The notes: generated from the sequence alone by a model not told the origin. A stretch of 18,458 nt of DNA from Bacteroidia bacterium (GCA_030431945.1 JAUIIF010000025.1:1-18458); one strand, 5' to 3'. Positions 8,701 to 15,790 are shown, counted from the first letter of the stretch. Numbers and translations: made by a program.

Positions 8701-9091
8701 TCTCCGTAAAGCACTTGAGGCAAAGCAAAAAGCCAAGCAGCAAGGAGGAGAAGGCATTGACCCGGAGCTGCAGGAGCTGATCGACCAAATGAACGACGCG
8801 GAGGAGGATTTGGTGAACAAGCGCCTGACCAACGAAATGATGACGCGGCAGCAGGAAATCCTGAACAAAATGCTCGACCACGAAAGGGCCGAGCGCCAAC
8901 AGGAAATGGAGGAGAAAAGGAAATCGGAAACCGCCCAGCAGCGCCGCAAGGAACTACCACCCAGCCTGGAGGAATACATGAAGAAGCGGAAAGCAGAAAT
9001 AGAAATGTTTCAACGCGTTACCCCCGAACTGAATCCTTACTTCCAGGGGCTGGTTGATGAGTACTTCCGGTCACTCCGTAGCGATAAATAG
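5747..9091 (+). CDS. DUF4175-like large membrane protein with long Gln/Glu-rich coiled coil
   Basis: A 1114-residue protein. Two membrane helices lie near residues 24-46 and 60-80 and a third near 160-178. A beta-rich, probably extracytoplasmic part follows (about 200-500, with SDDHGLSKLNFVYRV and GDELTYYFEVYDND). Then comes an extremely Glu/Gln/Lys/Met-rich coiled coil (about 500-790), a conserved-looking block LLENIVDLSFDQEEVM near 790-810, a Gly/Asn/Pro-rich linker near 925-945, and a second charged helical region to the C-terminus. Length and architecture match proteins annotated DUF4175 in Bacteroidota, whose function is not established. In my recollection such genes often precede an anti-sigma-type ATPase and ybeY, the order seen here, which supports the assignment. 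A role in envelope structure or stress sensing is only a guess. The start at 5747 is the first ATG after a long non-coding leader. Confidence 0.8.
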   Translation: MPQSNHYDQLIQKLDGFTRKYYINAVIRGLLYTTGLVLALFLAVSLLESQFYFATGTRKLMFYGFLGLSLVAFGSWVVLPLSRYFRLGQVISHEKAAEMIGSHFSNVKDKLLNVLQLRQQASAAGDTSLLLASIDQKASEISPVPFPAAIDLSKNRQYLKYALPPLLLLIVILFAAPSLITEGTNRLLRNNVAFEKPAPFSFVLEEADDLEVIQYGDFPLTVKVVGEVLPAEAYIEVDGYRYRLQKENANTFSYQFSNVQEDTEFKLSTAEVESEDYTLAVLAKPNIASFTVELDYPDYLGRRDEQLANIGDLTVPAGTRLKWSFDTENTDNIDLRFSNENETAALRRDGSNLYSFEKRALKNDRYTLFIGNERLPLADSVSYSLSVIPDLYPQITVESFADSTDEKLLFFVGEASDDHGLSKLNFVYRVKNGETGAEGEEIRVPISGPAGKQTRYDYVWDLTTDLNLQAGDELTYYFEVYDNDRVNGAKSARTGVMAFRSPSEEELKEKADQNDSKVKEELKKALEATKELQEDTKALREKMLQEKELDWKMRKELEKLAERQQEVQKQINEAQQAFEENMQQEKSQDEQILEKQEKLQEMFQESLNEEMQELMEQIQELLEELNKEEALEKMEEMELDDEQTEAELDRMLELFKQLEVEKEMQEQIDKLEELAKEQEELAEETQKQEKPQEELEQKQEEIKEEFEKLQEEMKETEEKNAELEKPMGMENDPEKQEEVKQDMEGAQEDMKQQENEAASEKQKKASQKMKEMAEAMSGAMQSMQQEGMEEDIDALRQLLENIVDLSFDQEEVMDQLNITTVNTPRYVELVQEQFQINNDFELVRDSLQALAKRNFQIETFITEKVTEIKGNLQGTVGELEERRTPQAAAIQQRAMTGLNDLALMLSESMENMQQQMAGMMAGDQQCENPGNGKGNKPGKPSDNPGSESQRSLNDAMEGMKEGLEKGKGEGGSAKEFAEMAARQAALRKALEAKQKAKQQGGEGIDPELQELIDQMNDAEEDLVNKRLTNEMMTRQQEILNKMLDHERAERQQEMEEKRKSETAQQRRKELPPSLEEYMKKRKAEIEMFQRVTPELNPYFQGLVDEYFRSLRSDK

Positions 9092-9400
9092 TCTGCTCAA
9101 ACCGCAGGGAGGCCGGGCGGCTAAGGGTACCGGGAGCGCCGGTGAAAAGTTGCCACGTCCCGTTGAGACGGGGATAAATTGGCTGCCTGAAAAGGCCGCC
9201 AGTAACCGTAGGAAAATTTATTCCCATTTTCGGAGGCCGCCAGATTTGTTTTTGTGACTACCGAACCTTATTATTGTTTTTACGTATTCATAGTGTTAGC
9301 GATTGTGACGCATTCTTTTTTTAGCGTCTATACCTTGTAAGCCAACCGGTTACAACCTTTTTTGGTGGTCATGGTGTTTTATTAAATAAAAGTCTTCCCC
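9092..9400. other. Intergenic stretch before the RsbW-like gene
   Basis: No gene is supported. It contains two short hairpins, ACCGG/CCGGT at 9129-9143 and CCCGT/ACGGG at 9159-9172, neither followed by a T-run. A 10-base direct repeat, AGGCCGCCAG, is at 9193-9202 and 9234-9243. The right half turns AT-rich and holds a possible promoter (9245-9276) and an AACCGGTT palindrome at 9343-9350. Confidence 0.5.
9245..9276 (+). promoter_or_regulatory. Possible Bacteroidota-type promoter
   Basis: TTTG at 9245-9248, a 20-base spacer, then TATTATTG at 9269-9276, against the Bacteroidota consensus TTTG and TAnnTTTG (one mismatch in the second box). It would transcribe the RsbW-like ATPase and ybeY with a leader of about 120 bases. 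Such AT-rich matches arise easily by chance. Confidence 0.3.
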
Positions 9401-9826
9401 TTGTCCTCTGTCAGAACTCAAACAGCTCAAACGTACATGCTTAAGCTAGCTTCCGATCCAAACAATATTGCCAAGGTGGAAGGTTACGTCAGCCAAATAG
9501 CTGATCGCTACCAACTTGACCAGGAAAAGCACGCTAATCTGTTGATTAGCCTGACCGAGGCCGTTAACAACGCAATTATTCACGGTAATAAGCAAGACCG
9601 GACCAAAACGGTAAGCATTCGCTTAGCGCAAACGCGTACCGGCCTCGCCGTACGGGTCACTGACCAGGGGCGTGGTTTTAACTACGATAAGTTGCCGGAT
9701 CCCACTTCTCCGGAGCGCCTCTGTGAATGTGGTGGGCGTGGTGTTTTTCTGATGAACCAGCTCTGTGATAAGCTGCGCTACATTAACGGCGGCACGACCG
9801 TAGAAATGCAATTTCGCCTAAAATAG
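9401..9826 (+). CDS. RsbW-like anti-sigma-type ATP-binding protein (HATPase_c_2)
   Basis: A 141-residue Bergerat-fold protein. The N box is LTEAVNNAIIHGN (residues 51-63), the G1 box is DQGRGF (88-93) and the G2 box is GGRGVFLM (111-118), as in serine kinases of the RsbW/SpoIIAB type that hold sigma factors or phosphorylate STAS antagonists. No sigma factor, STAS protein or phosphatase is nearby, so the partner is unknown. The start is uncertain: the TTG at 9401 gives 141 residues, while the ATG at 9437 (codon 13, MLKLASDPNNI) begins right at the first beta strand and is a good alternative. The in-frame ATG at 9371 is excluded by a stop four codons later. The stop overlaps the ybeY start by one base, so the two are probably translationally coupled. 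Confidence 0.85.
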   Translation: MSSVRTQTAQTYMLKLASDPNNIAKVEGYVSQIADRYQLDQEKHANLLISLTEAVNNAIIHGNKQDRTKTVSIRLAQTRTGLAVRVTDQGRGFNYDKLPDPTSPERLCECGGRGVFLMNQLCDKLRYINGGTTVEMQFRLK

Positions 9827-10269
9827 TGGATGCTGAAATTTTGTTCCACCTCGAAACAGGAGGAACCCCTCTGCCGGAAGGCCAGGAGGCCGTACTCGCT
9901 AATTGGGTACAGGAGATAATTGTAGCCCGTGGCGGGGAGCCCGCCGCCATCAATTACATTTTCTGCGGCGATGACTACCTCCACCAACTCAACGTGGAGT
10001 ACTTAGCGCACGATACCCTCACCGACATCATTACCTTTCCCTACGCTCATTTCCCGACGGTGGCGGGAGATTTGTTTATTTCAACCGAGCGGGTCGCCGA
10101 AAATGCCGTTGATCTGAAAACGGAATTTTCGGAGGAGTTGCACCGGGTAATCATCCACGGCGTACTGCACCTGTGTGGCCAGGGAGATAAAACGACCACC
10201 GAAGCGGCCGAAATGCGCCAGCTGGAGGACTGGGCCCTGAGCCTACGTCCCGTGGAACTTTTATCCTAG
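9826..10269 (+). CDS. ybeY: Endoribonuclease YbeY, rRNA maturation
   Basis: A 147-residue metal-dependent RNase that acts in 16S rRNA 3'-end processing and 70S ribosome quality control. It shows the family strand-turn DTLTDIITFPY, GDLFISTERV, and the metal site HGVLHLCGQGDK, with H111 and H115 as ligands. The third ligand, usually a His six residues further on, is D121. As I recall, Asp at this place is common in Bacteroidota YbeY, so this is probably lineage-typical, not a defect. The start is GTG at 9826, overlapping the preceding TAG by one base; no later in-frame ATG would keep the domain intact. Confidence 0.93.
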   Translation: MDAEILFHLETGGTPLPEGQEAVLANWVQEIIVARGGEPAAINYIFCGDDYLHQLNVEYLAHDTLTDIITFPYAHFPTVAGDLFISTERVAENAVDLKTEFSEELHRVIIHGVLHLCGQGDKTTTEAAEMRQLEDWALSLRPVELLS

Positions 10270-10271
10270 CA

Positions 10272-10292
10272 GGCGCGGACGCAGGTGCAAGG
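10272..10292 (+). repeat. Dispersed intergenic repeat, copy 3
   Basis: A full match to the 21-base consensus, starting two bases after the ybeY stop codon. The plus-strand core reads GGCGCGGACGCAGGTGCA. Confidence 0.6.
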
Positions 10293-10401
10293 GGCTGATT
10301 AAGGGAGCAGAGAAAGGCCGCCCCGTCGTAAATCCCCGTACCATTGTCTTGCCTAAATAGAGGCTAAACCCGGTTATTTCCACATCTTTACGGTTGTTTT
10401 T

Positions 10402-10432
10402 TTGGCCCGGGGTCCACCCGGGCTGCAGCCAA
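10402..10432 (+). promoter_or_regulatory. Hairpin in the thr operon leader
   Basis: GCCCGGG (10405-10411) and CCCGGGC (10417-10423) form a 7-bp stem with a 5-base loop. An overlapping 10-base palindrome, GGCTGCAGCC (10421-10430), and an outer TTGGC/GCCAA pairing (10402-10406 with 10428-10432) offer alternative folds. It ends 13 bases before the thrA ATG, so it could control translation initiation. A T-run lies before it, not after, so it is not a standard terminator. There is no ATG between ybeY and thrA, so a classic threonine/isoleucine leader peptide is not seen. Confidence 0.35.
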
Positions 10433-10445
10433 GTGAAAATTTCCC

Positions 10446-12911
10446 ATGAAAGTTCTCAAGTTCGGTGGTTCCTCCGTCGCGAAACCAGAGCGGATACGCG
10501 GTATCGTCAATATTCTCAAAGATTACTACGCCTCCGGTGACCATTTCACGGTGGTCTTCTCCGCCTTTGGTGGGGTGACGGATGCCCTGATTGAAATGAG
10601 CCGTTTGGCTGCCGCCGGAGACGATACCTACGGCGCCGCTTTTCAGGCATTCGCTGACCGCCATCAGGAAGCCATCAGGGAACTCCTCCCCGCAGGGGCG
10701 CTGCAAAAAGAAACTGCCGCCCAGATGCGAAAGTCTCACGACGTTCTCAAAAACCTGCTGTACGGTATTTTCCTTGTTCGCGAGGCCAGTTCCCGGACGA
10801 TGGACTATGTGCTGAGTTTCGGAGAACGCTCCTCAGCTTTCATCATCGCCCAGACGCTGCAACAGGCGGGCATCCCCGCAGAATACCTGGACGCCCGCAA
10901 GATCATCCGCACGGATAAAAACTTCAGCGCAGCAAAGGTTAATTTCAGTAAATCCTACGAATTAATTCAGAAGTATTACGCAGAACATACTAAGGTTCAG
11001 GTAGTTACGGGTTTCGTGGCTGCGGCTAAAGGAGGACTGACCACCACGCTGGGCCGGGGCGGCTCGGACTACACTGCGTCCCTGATCGCGGCGGGGCTCG
11101 GTGCCGATGCAATTGAAATTTGGACGGACGTCAGTGGCGTACTCACCGCCGATCCGCGGCGGGTAAAGAAGGCCTTTACCATTCCCAAGCTGACGTACGC
11201 GGAAGCGATGGAAATGTCTCACTTCGGTGCCAAGGTGATTTACCCACCTACCCTCATGCCGGCGTTGCACAAGCGTATCCCGCTTTTCATTAAAAATACC
11301 TTTGACCCGGATTTTCCCGGAACGAAGGTGAGTGAAGAGAGCAACCCTGATGACGGGATGGCCGTCCGTGGCATCAGCTCAATCAACAGCGTAGCGCTTT
11401 TGACCATTTCGGGCAGCGGCCTTTTCGGCGTACCAGGAACGAGCGCGCGCCTCTTCAGCGCGCTGGCCCGCGAAAGCATCAACATCATCCTGATCACTCA
11501 GGGATCCAGCGAGCACGCCATCAGTTTTGCCGTTCAGCCCACGGATGCCGATAAAGCACGGGCAGCGGTAGAAGAAGCCTTTGCCTACGAAATTGACCGG
11601 GGCGTCGTTAACCCGATTAAGGTAGAACGCGACCTGAGTGTAATTGCCATCATTGGCGAGAACATGCGCTACCAACCAGGAATTTCCGGACGCTTGTTCC
11701 AGGCTTTGGGAAAAAATGGTATCAACGCCGTGGCCATCGCCCAGGGATCAAGCGAACTCAACGTAAGCGTCGTCATCCCCAAGGAAGATGAGAACAAAGC
11801 CCTGAATGCCCTCCACGAAGCCTTCTTCCTGTCTGACTACAAAACGCTGCACTTATTTGTGGTCGGTGTTGGCCTGATCGGTGGAACACTGCTACAGCAA
11901 ATCAGAGAGCAGAACGATTACCTCCGGACTAAGCTTGGAATGGAAGTAAAGGTCGTTGGTATGGCCAACTCCCGGAAAATGATCTTTGATGAGGAAGGAT
12001 TGGAAATCGAGGATGATTGGAAGGATAAACTGATGAACGAGGGGCAGGATGCTGACCTTGCCGTCTTCGTGGGGCGCATGCGGGACCTTAACCTCAGCAA
12101 CAGCATCTTCGTTGATAATACGGCGGACGAAAAGATAGCGACTTACTACGCGGGGATTCTCGACGAAAGCATCAGCATCTCCACGCCGAATAAAGTAGCC
12201 AACTCTTCCAGCTACCTGGAATACAAGCGCCTGAAAAGTATCGCTGCCAAAAGGGGCGTACAGTTTCATTACGAAACGAACGTCGGGGCCGGCCTCCCGA
12301 TCATTTCCACGCTGCAGGACTTGCTGGACAGCGGTGACCGTATCCGGAAAATTGAAGGGGTCCTGAGTGGTTCCCTGAGCTTTATCTTCAATAACTTTGA
12401 TGGCAGCAGGCCCTATCACGAAATCGTCAGGGAAGCTAAAGAGAAAGGCTTCACGGAACCTGATCCGAGAGTAGACCTTTCCGGTAAGGACGTTGGCCGT
12501 AAAATTCTTATCCTTGCCCGGGAGACTGGGGTTGCACTGGAAACAGACGACATTAAACTCGAAGGCTTCTTACCCGCAGAAGCCATGGAAGCTGCTACCG
12601 TAGCAGACTTCTTCAAAGTTCTGGAAGAGAACGTTGCGTACTTCGCCCAACTTCAGGCAGCAGCGGCAGCGGAAGGTAAAGTACTCCGGATGATTGCAAC
12701 GCTGGAAGATGAACAAGCCAGCGTAGGCATCCAGGCGGTGGGGCCGGATAATCCATTCTACGGCCTGAACGGCAGCGATAACATGATCGTCTTTACCACG
12801 GATCGTTATCGGGATCGTCCATTAGTTGTTCGTGGCCCGGGCGCGGGGGCAGAAGTGACTGCAGCCGGTGTCTTCGCGGAGATCATCAAGATTGGTAAAT
12901 TTTTAAGCTAA
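10446..12911 (+). CDS. thrA: Bifunctional aspartokinase / homoserine dehydrogenase
   Basis: An 821-residue fusion that catalyses the first and third steps from aspartate to threonine, using ATP and NAD(P)H. Aspartokinase domain, about 1-300: KFGGSSV at 5-11, a long catalytic core, and TLGRGGSDYTASL near 201-213. Two ACT-type regulatory segments at about 310-465: VPGTSARLFSALARESINI and the similar GISGRLFQALGKNGINAVAI, the expected site of feedback inhibition, probably by threonine. Homoserine dehydrogenase domain, about 470-815: nucleotide-binding GVGLIG near 475, ETNVGAGLPII, GVLSGSLSFIFN near 640, the substrate-binding block EPDPRVDLSGKDVGRK, and C-terminal GPGAGAEVTAAGV. Full length and intact. 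It is first in thrABC, with 10 bases to thrB. Confidence 0.97.
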   Translation: MKVLKFGGSSVAKPERIRGIVNILKDYYASGDHFTVVFSAFGGVTDALIEMSRLAAAGDDTYGAAFQAFADRHQEAIRELLPAGALQKETAAQMRKSHDVLKNLLYGIFLVREASSRTMDYVLSFGERSSAFIIAQTLQQAGIPAEYLDARKIIRTDKNFSAAKVNFSKSYELIQKYYAEHTKVQVVTGFVAAAKGGLTTTLGRGGSDYTASLIAAGLGADAIEIWTDVSGVLTADPRRVKKAFTIPKLTYAEAMEMSHFGAKVIYPPTLMPALHKRIPLFIKNTFDPDFPGTKVSEESNPDDGMAVRGISSINSVALLTISGSGLFGVPGTSARLFSALARESINIILITQGSSEHAISFAVQPTDADKARAAVEEAFAYEIDRGVVNPIKVERDLSVIAIIGENMRYQPGISGRLFQALGKNGINAVAIAQGSSELNVSVVIPKEDENKALNALHEAFFLSDYKTLHLFVVGVGLIGGTLLQQIREQNDYLRTKLGMEVKVVGMANSRKMIFDEEGLEIEDDWKDKLMNEGQDADLAVFVGRMRDLNLSNSIFVDNTADEKIATYYAGILDESISISTPNKVANSSSYLEYKRLKSIAAKRGVQFHYETNVGAGLPIISTLQDLLDSGDRIRKIEGVLSGSLSFIFNNFDGSRPYHEIVREAKEKGFTEPDPRVDLSGKDVGRKILILARETGVALETDDIKLEGFLPAEAMEAATVADFFKVLEENVAYFAQLQAAAAAEGKVLRMIATLEDEQASVGIQAVGPDNPFYGLNGSDNMIVFTTDRYRDRPLVVRGPGAGAEVTAAGVFAEIIKIGKFLS

Positions 12912-12921
12912 GCCCAGAATC

Positions 12922-13857
12922 ATGAAGGAAGTACGTGTATTTGCTCCGGCTACGGTAGCCAACGTAGCCGTCGGCTACGACATCCTTGGCTTCGCAATAA
13001 ACCGGCCGGGAGATGAAATCGTCGCCCGGCTCAACCCTGAATTGAAAGGTTTAAAGATCACCAAAATTACGGGGACCGGAGACAAAGTGCTTCCCTATGA
13101 AGTAGAAAAGAATACGGCGGGAGTCTCCGCGCAGCGACTGCTTGAACACCTGGGGATGGCGGACGTCGGGATTGAACTGGAGGTGCATAAGAAAATGCCC
13201 TTCGGCTCAGGACTAGGATCCAGTGCAGCCAGTTCCGCAGGTGCCGTAGTGGCGATAAATGAACTGCTGGGCGCACCACTTTCCCGCGAGTCCTTGCTCT
13301 ACTTTACGGTCCTGGGCGAAGTAGTAGCTGATGGAAGTTTTCATGCGGACAACGTGGCCCCTTCCCTGGTGGGTGGCATTACCCTGATTCGGTCCAACGA
13401 ATCACTGGACATTCACCGGCTGCCGGTTCCCGCTAACCTTCACGTGGCGGTAATTCACCCTGACCTGGAAATCCTGACCAAAGATGCCCGGGCGGTACTC
13501 TCCCCTACGGTGCCCCTCAGTACGGCGGTCCATCAAATGGGAAGCCTGGCCAGTTTTATCGTTGCGCTGTACACGGATGACCTGCCTTTACTCGGCCGTT
13601 CGTTACATGATTTTATCATCGAGCCCCAACGCAAGCAATTAATCAAAGGCTTTGACGACGTAAAAGCGGCAGCGATGGAGCGTGGTGCGCTGGGGTGTAG
13701 CATCAGCGGTGCCGGGCCCAGTATGTTTGCCATCTGCGATTCCGGGTATTTAGCGCAGGCCGTTGGCCAGGGGATGATTGAAGCCTTTGCCGCCCATGGC
13801 ATCGATAGCCAGTTGTACGTATCTCCCATCAATAAAGAAGGGGTCGTGGTGCTTTAA
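12922..13857 (+). CDS. thrB: Homoserine kinase, GHMP family
   Basis: A 311-residue cytosolic kinase that makes O-phosphohomoserine from homoserine and ATP. It opens with the GHMP first motif (VFAPATVANVAVGYDILGFA), has the ATP-binding loop PFGSGLGSSAASSAG at 93-107, and the third motif LGCSISGAGPSMFA near 256-269. Length is normal. It follows thrA after 10 bases and precedes thrC by 42, consistent with one transcript. Confidence 0.97.
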   Translation: MKEVRVFAPATVANVAVGYDILGFAINRPGDEIVARLNPELKGLKITKITGTGDKVLPYEVEKNTAGVSAQRLLEHLGMADVGIELEVHKKMPFGSGLGSSAASSAGAVVAINELLGAPLSRESLLYFTVLGEVVADGSFHADNVAPSLVGGITLIRSNESLDIHRLPVPANLHVAVIHPDLEILTKDARAVLSPTVPLSTAVHQMGSLASFIVALYTDDLPLLGRSLHDFIIEPQRKQLIKGFDDVKAAAMERGALGCSISGAGPSMFAICDSGYLAQAVGQGMIEAFAAHGIDSQLYVSPINKEGVVVL

Positions 13858-13899
13858 CCTTTACGCTCTTTATCTTTTTTACCACCTTGCTTATCTACT

Positions 13900-15234
13900 A
13901 TGCAGTTCTATAGTACTAATGATCCTACCCACAAAGCCAGCTTAGCGGAGGCTATTTTTCGCGGCTTACCTGCGGACAATGGCTTGTACATGCCGGAGCG
14001 ACTGGACCCCCTACCCCGTGAATTCTTTCAGGAATTACCCTATTTGTCATTCGCTGAAATTGGCTATCGTATCAGTCGTCACCTGCTGGGAGAGGACGTG
14101 CCGGATGCTGATCTTAAATCCTTGGTGTACGATGCGGTAAACTTTCCCGCTCCGGTGGTTAAGCTGGATGAGCAGCGTTACGTCCTGGAGCTTTTTCACG
14201 GTCCCAGCTTAGCGTTCAAGGACTTCGGCGCGCGCTTTATGTCGCGGCTCATGGGGTATTTTAATCAGGGAAACAAGCAAGAACTGGTTATTCTGGTGGC
14301 TACCTCCGGGGATACGGGCGGTGCCGTCGCCGCCGGGTTTTACCAGACCCCCGGCATCGAAGTGGTCATCCTGTATCCTAAAGGTAAGGTTAGTCTGCTG
14401 CAGGAAAAACAGCTGACGACCCTGGGGCACAACATCCACGCACTGGAGGTGGACGGTACGTTTGACGACTGCCAGGCCATCGTTAAGCAAGCTTTTCTGG
14501 ATCAGGAACTACGCCAGGAAATCCGGTTAAGCTCAGCGAACAGCATTAATATCTCCCGGCTGATCCCCCAGTCTTTTTATTATTTCGAGGCTTACAAGCA
14601 GTTAGGGGCAAAAGGAGACGATGTGGCTTTCTGTATTCCGAGCGGGAATTTCGGTAACCTGACGGCAGGGTTATTGGCGCAGCGAATGGGCCTTCCCGTA
14701 CGCCACTTTATCGCAGCCACGAACCAGAATGACGTTGTGCCAGAGTTCCTGAAAACGGGGGTTTACACGCCCCGGCCCTCCGTTCCTACCCTCTCCAATG
14801 CCATGGACGTTGGGGCGCCCAGTAATTTTGCCAGAATGCTGAATCTGTACGGACAGGTCAATGGCTTAGACCCGCTCAACCCCGCCACTCATCAGGCAAT
14901 GCGGGAGCTTATCACGGGCTTCGCTTACGATGATGACCGGACGGAAGATGCCGTACGGGAAGTAGAACAACGCTTTGGCTACGTAATTGATCCGCACGGT
15001 GCGGTAGGTTATCTGGCCCTTACGGAGTGGCAGCAATCGAACCCCGGCACCCGTGGAGTTATTCTGGAGACCGCTCATCCCAGCAAGTTCAAGCCGGACG
15101 TGGAGCGAATTCTTGGTCATGAGATCGAAGTCCCCCAACGCTTAGCGGAACTGGAAAATCGGGAGAAAGTAGCGAGGCCCATGGGGACAGCTTACGCACC
15201 CGTAAAGCAATGGTTGCGGGAGCAGTTTCTGTAG
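13900..15234 (+). CDS. thrC: Threonine synthase
   Basis: A 444-residue PLP enzyme that converts O-phosphohomoserine to threonine and phosphate, the last step of the operon's pathway. The N-terminal block (MQFYSTND, then LPADNGLYMPE) is typical of the longer, E. coli-like class. The PLP lysine is K107 in GPSLAFKDFGARF; the phosphate-binding loop ATSGDTGGAVAAGF is at about 134-147; IPSGNFGNLTAG is near 247. Complete and last in thrABC. It is followed 24 bases later by a palindrome plus T-run. Confidence 0.97.
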   Translation: MQFYSTNDPTHKASLAEAIFRGLPADNGLYMPERLDPLPREFFQELPYLSFAEIGYRISRHLLGEDVPDADLKSLVYDAVNFPAPVVKLDEQRYVLELFHGPSLAFKDFGARFMSRLMGYFNQGNKQELVILVATSGDTGGAVAAGFYQTPGIEVVILYPKGKVSLLQEKQLTTLGHNIHALEVDGTFDDCQAIVKQAFLDQELRQEIRLSSANSINISRLIPQSFYYFEAYKQLGAKGDDVAFCIPSGNFGNLTAGLLAQRMGLPVRHFIAATNQNDVVPEFLKTGVYTPRPSVPTLSNAMDVGAPSNFARMLNLYGQVNGLDPLNPATHQAMRELITGFAYDDDRTEDAVREVEQRFGYVIDPHGAVGYLALTEWQQSNPGTRGVILETAHPSKFKPDVERILGHEIEVPQRLAELENREKVARPMGTAYAPVKQWLREQFL

Positions 15235-15258
15235 TGGAAGCGAAGAGTAAAAGGATCC

Positions 15259-15297
15259 GTCCGGATGTTCCACGTGGAACATCCGGACTTTCTTTTT
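15259..15297 (+). terminator. thrABC terminator built on a 30-bp perfect palindrome
   Basis: Bases 15259-15288 form a perfect palindrome with no mismatch (15 bases each side of the 15273/15274 centre; outer arms GTCCGGATG and CATCCGGAC). TTTCTTTTT follows at 15289-15297. Position after thrC and the T-run fit an intrinsic terminator. Its centre is also a parS-like site, so it may do two jobs. Confidence 0.75.
15266..15281. other. parS: parS-like centromere site 1
   Basis: TGTTCCACGTGGAACA, a perfect 16-base palindrome. It differs from the widespread ParB target TGTTTCACGTGAAACA only at the symmetric positions 5 and 12; C at position 5 occurs in Bacillus parS sites. It sits at the centre of the thr terminator palindrome, about 12-13 kb from the candidate oriC, within the usual range for parS. 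No parA/parB gene is in the window. Confidence 0.6.
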
Positions 15298-15302
15298 GTC
15301 AT

Positions 15303-15318
15303 TGTTCCACGTGGGACA
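15303..15318. other. parS: parS-like centromere site 2
   Basis: TGTTCCACGTGGGACA, differing from site 1 at one base (G for A at position 13). Centres are 37 bp apart. It has no extended palindrome and no T-run, so unlike site 1 it cannot be explained as a terminator; this supports a protein-binding role for the shared core. Confidence 0.55.
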
Positions 15319-15341
15319 TTGTTTTATCAGGTAGTGTTCCG

Positions 15342-15362
15342 GGCGCGGTCGCAGGTGCAGGG
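15342..15362 (+). repeat. Dispersed intergenic repeat, copy 4
   Basis: A full match to the 21-base consensus, core GGCGCGGTCGCAGGTGCA. It pairs with copy 5 in inverted orientation; the two share 18 identical bases (GGGCGCGGTCGCAGGTGC). Confidence 0.65.
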
Positions 15363-15668
15363 TGAGTAGACAAGCCGCCATTCTGAAGCGCTCCGGCTAC
15401 GCCGTGCAAGCTGTCCTGAGTCTTTATCCTCTAGCTGGAGGGGCTTCCCCGTCAGGATGATCGCCAAGTATACAGGTATGGAGTAAGGTCGCTGTGGGGC
15501 TTGTACTTGCATTACAGGCTCTTCCCCCCGCAATGGTACGGACCGACGAACTTTACTTCTTGCGGATCGCCCTGCTCTTCCAGCGATTGTAGGTCTGTAT
15601 ACGCGTTCTTGGTCGGTAGCACCTTGTGCTCCACTTACCGGTCTGCCTTGCCTGCTGCCGTAACGAAA

Positions 15669-15689
15669 TGCCGCACCTGCGACCGCGCC
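15669..15689 (-). repeat. Dispersed intergenic repeat, copy 5
   Basis: Minus-strand copy, identical to copy 4 over the core and diverging in the last four bases (three mismatches to the consensus). With copy 4 it bounds a segment of about 350 bp. No target-site duplication is obvious outside the pair. Confidence 0.6.
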
Positions 15690-15790
15690 CCGGCGTTAAA
15701 GTAATCTGAAAGACAGCTCAACACCTGGAGGAACTTCTTGTTAGAGGCAATAGCTATCTTAGCGGGAATTAATCAAATAACCTTATCCAA

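Larger units (their letters stand above)
15319..15790. other. Intergenic region without a supported gene, before the M1 peptidase
   Basis: Apart from two inverted repeat copies (15342-15362 and 15669-15689) I see no gene, tRNA, tmRNA, RNase P or 6S RNA. On the minus strand a 40-codon GTG frame (15512-15634) is followed, in a different frame, by a 68-codon frame (15327-15533). Both have protein-like composition but no recognisable domain, and could be remnants of a decayed gene or chance. Confidence 0.4.

Noticed and set aside
15319..15790. Structured RNA (tmRNA, RNase P, 6S) in the long intergenic region
   Set aside because: No RNase P core, tmRNA tag or acceptor stem, or 6S-like long bulged hairpin could be recognised on either strand.
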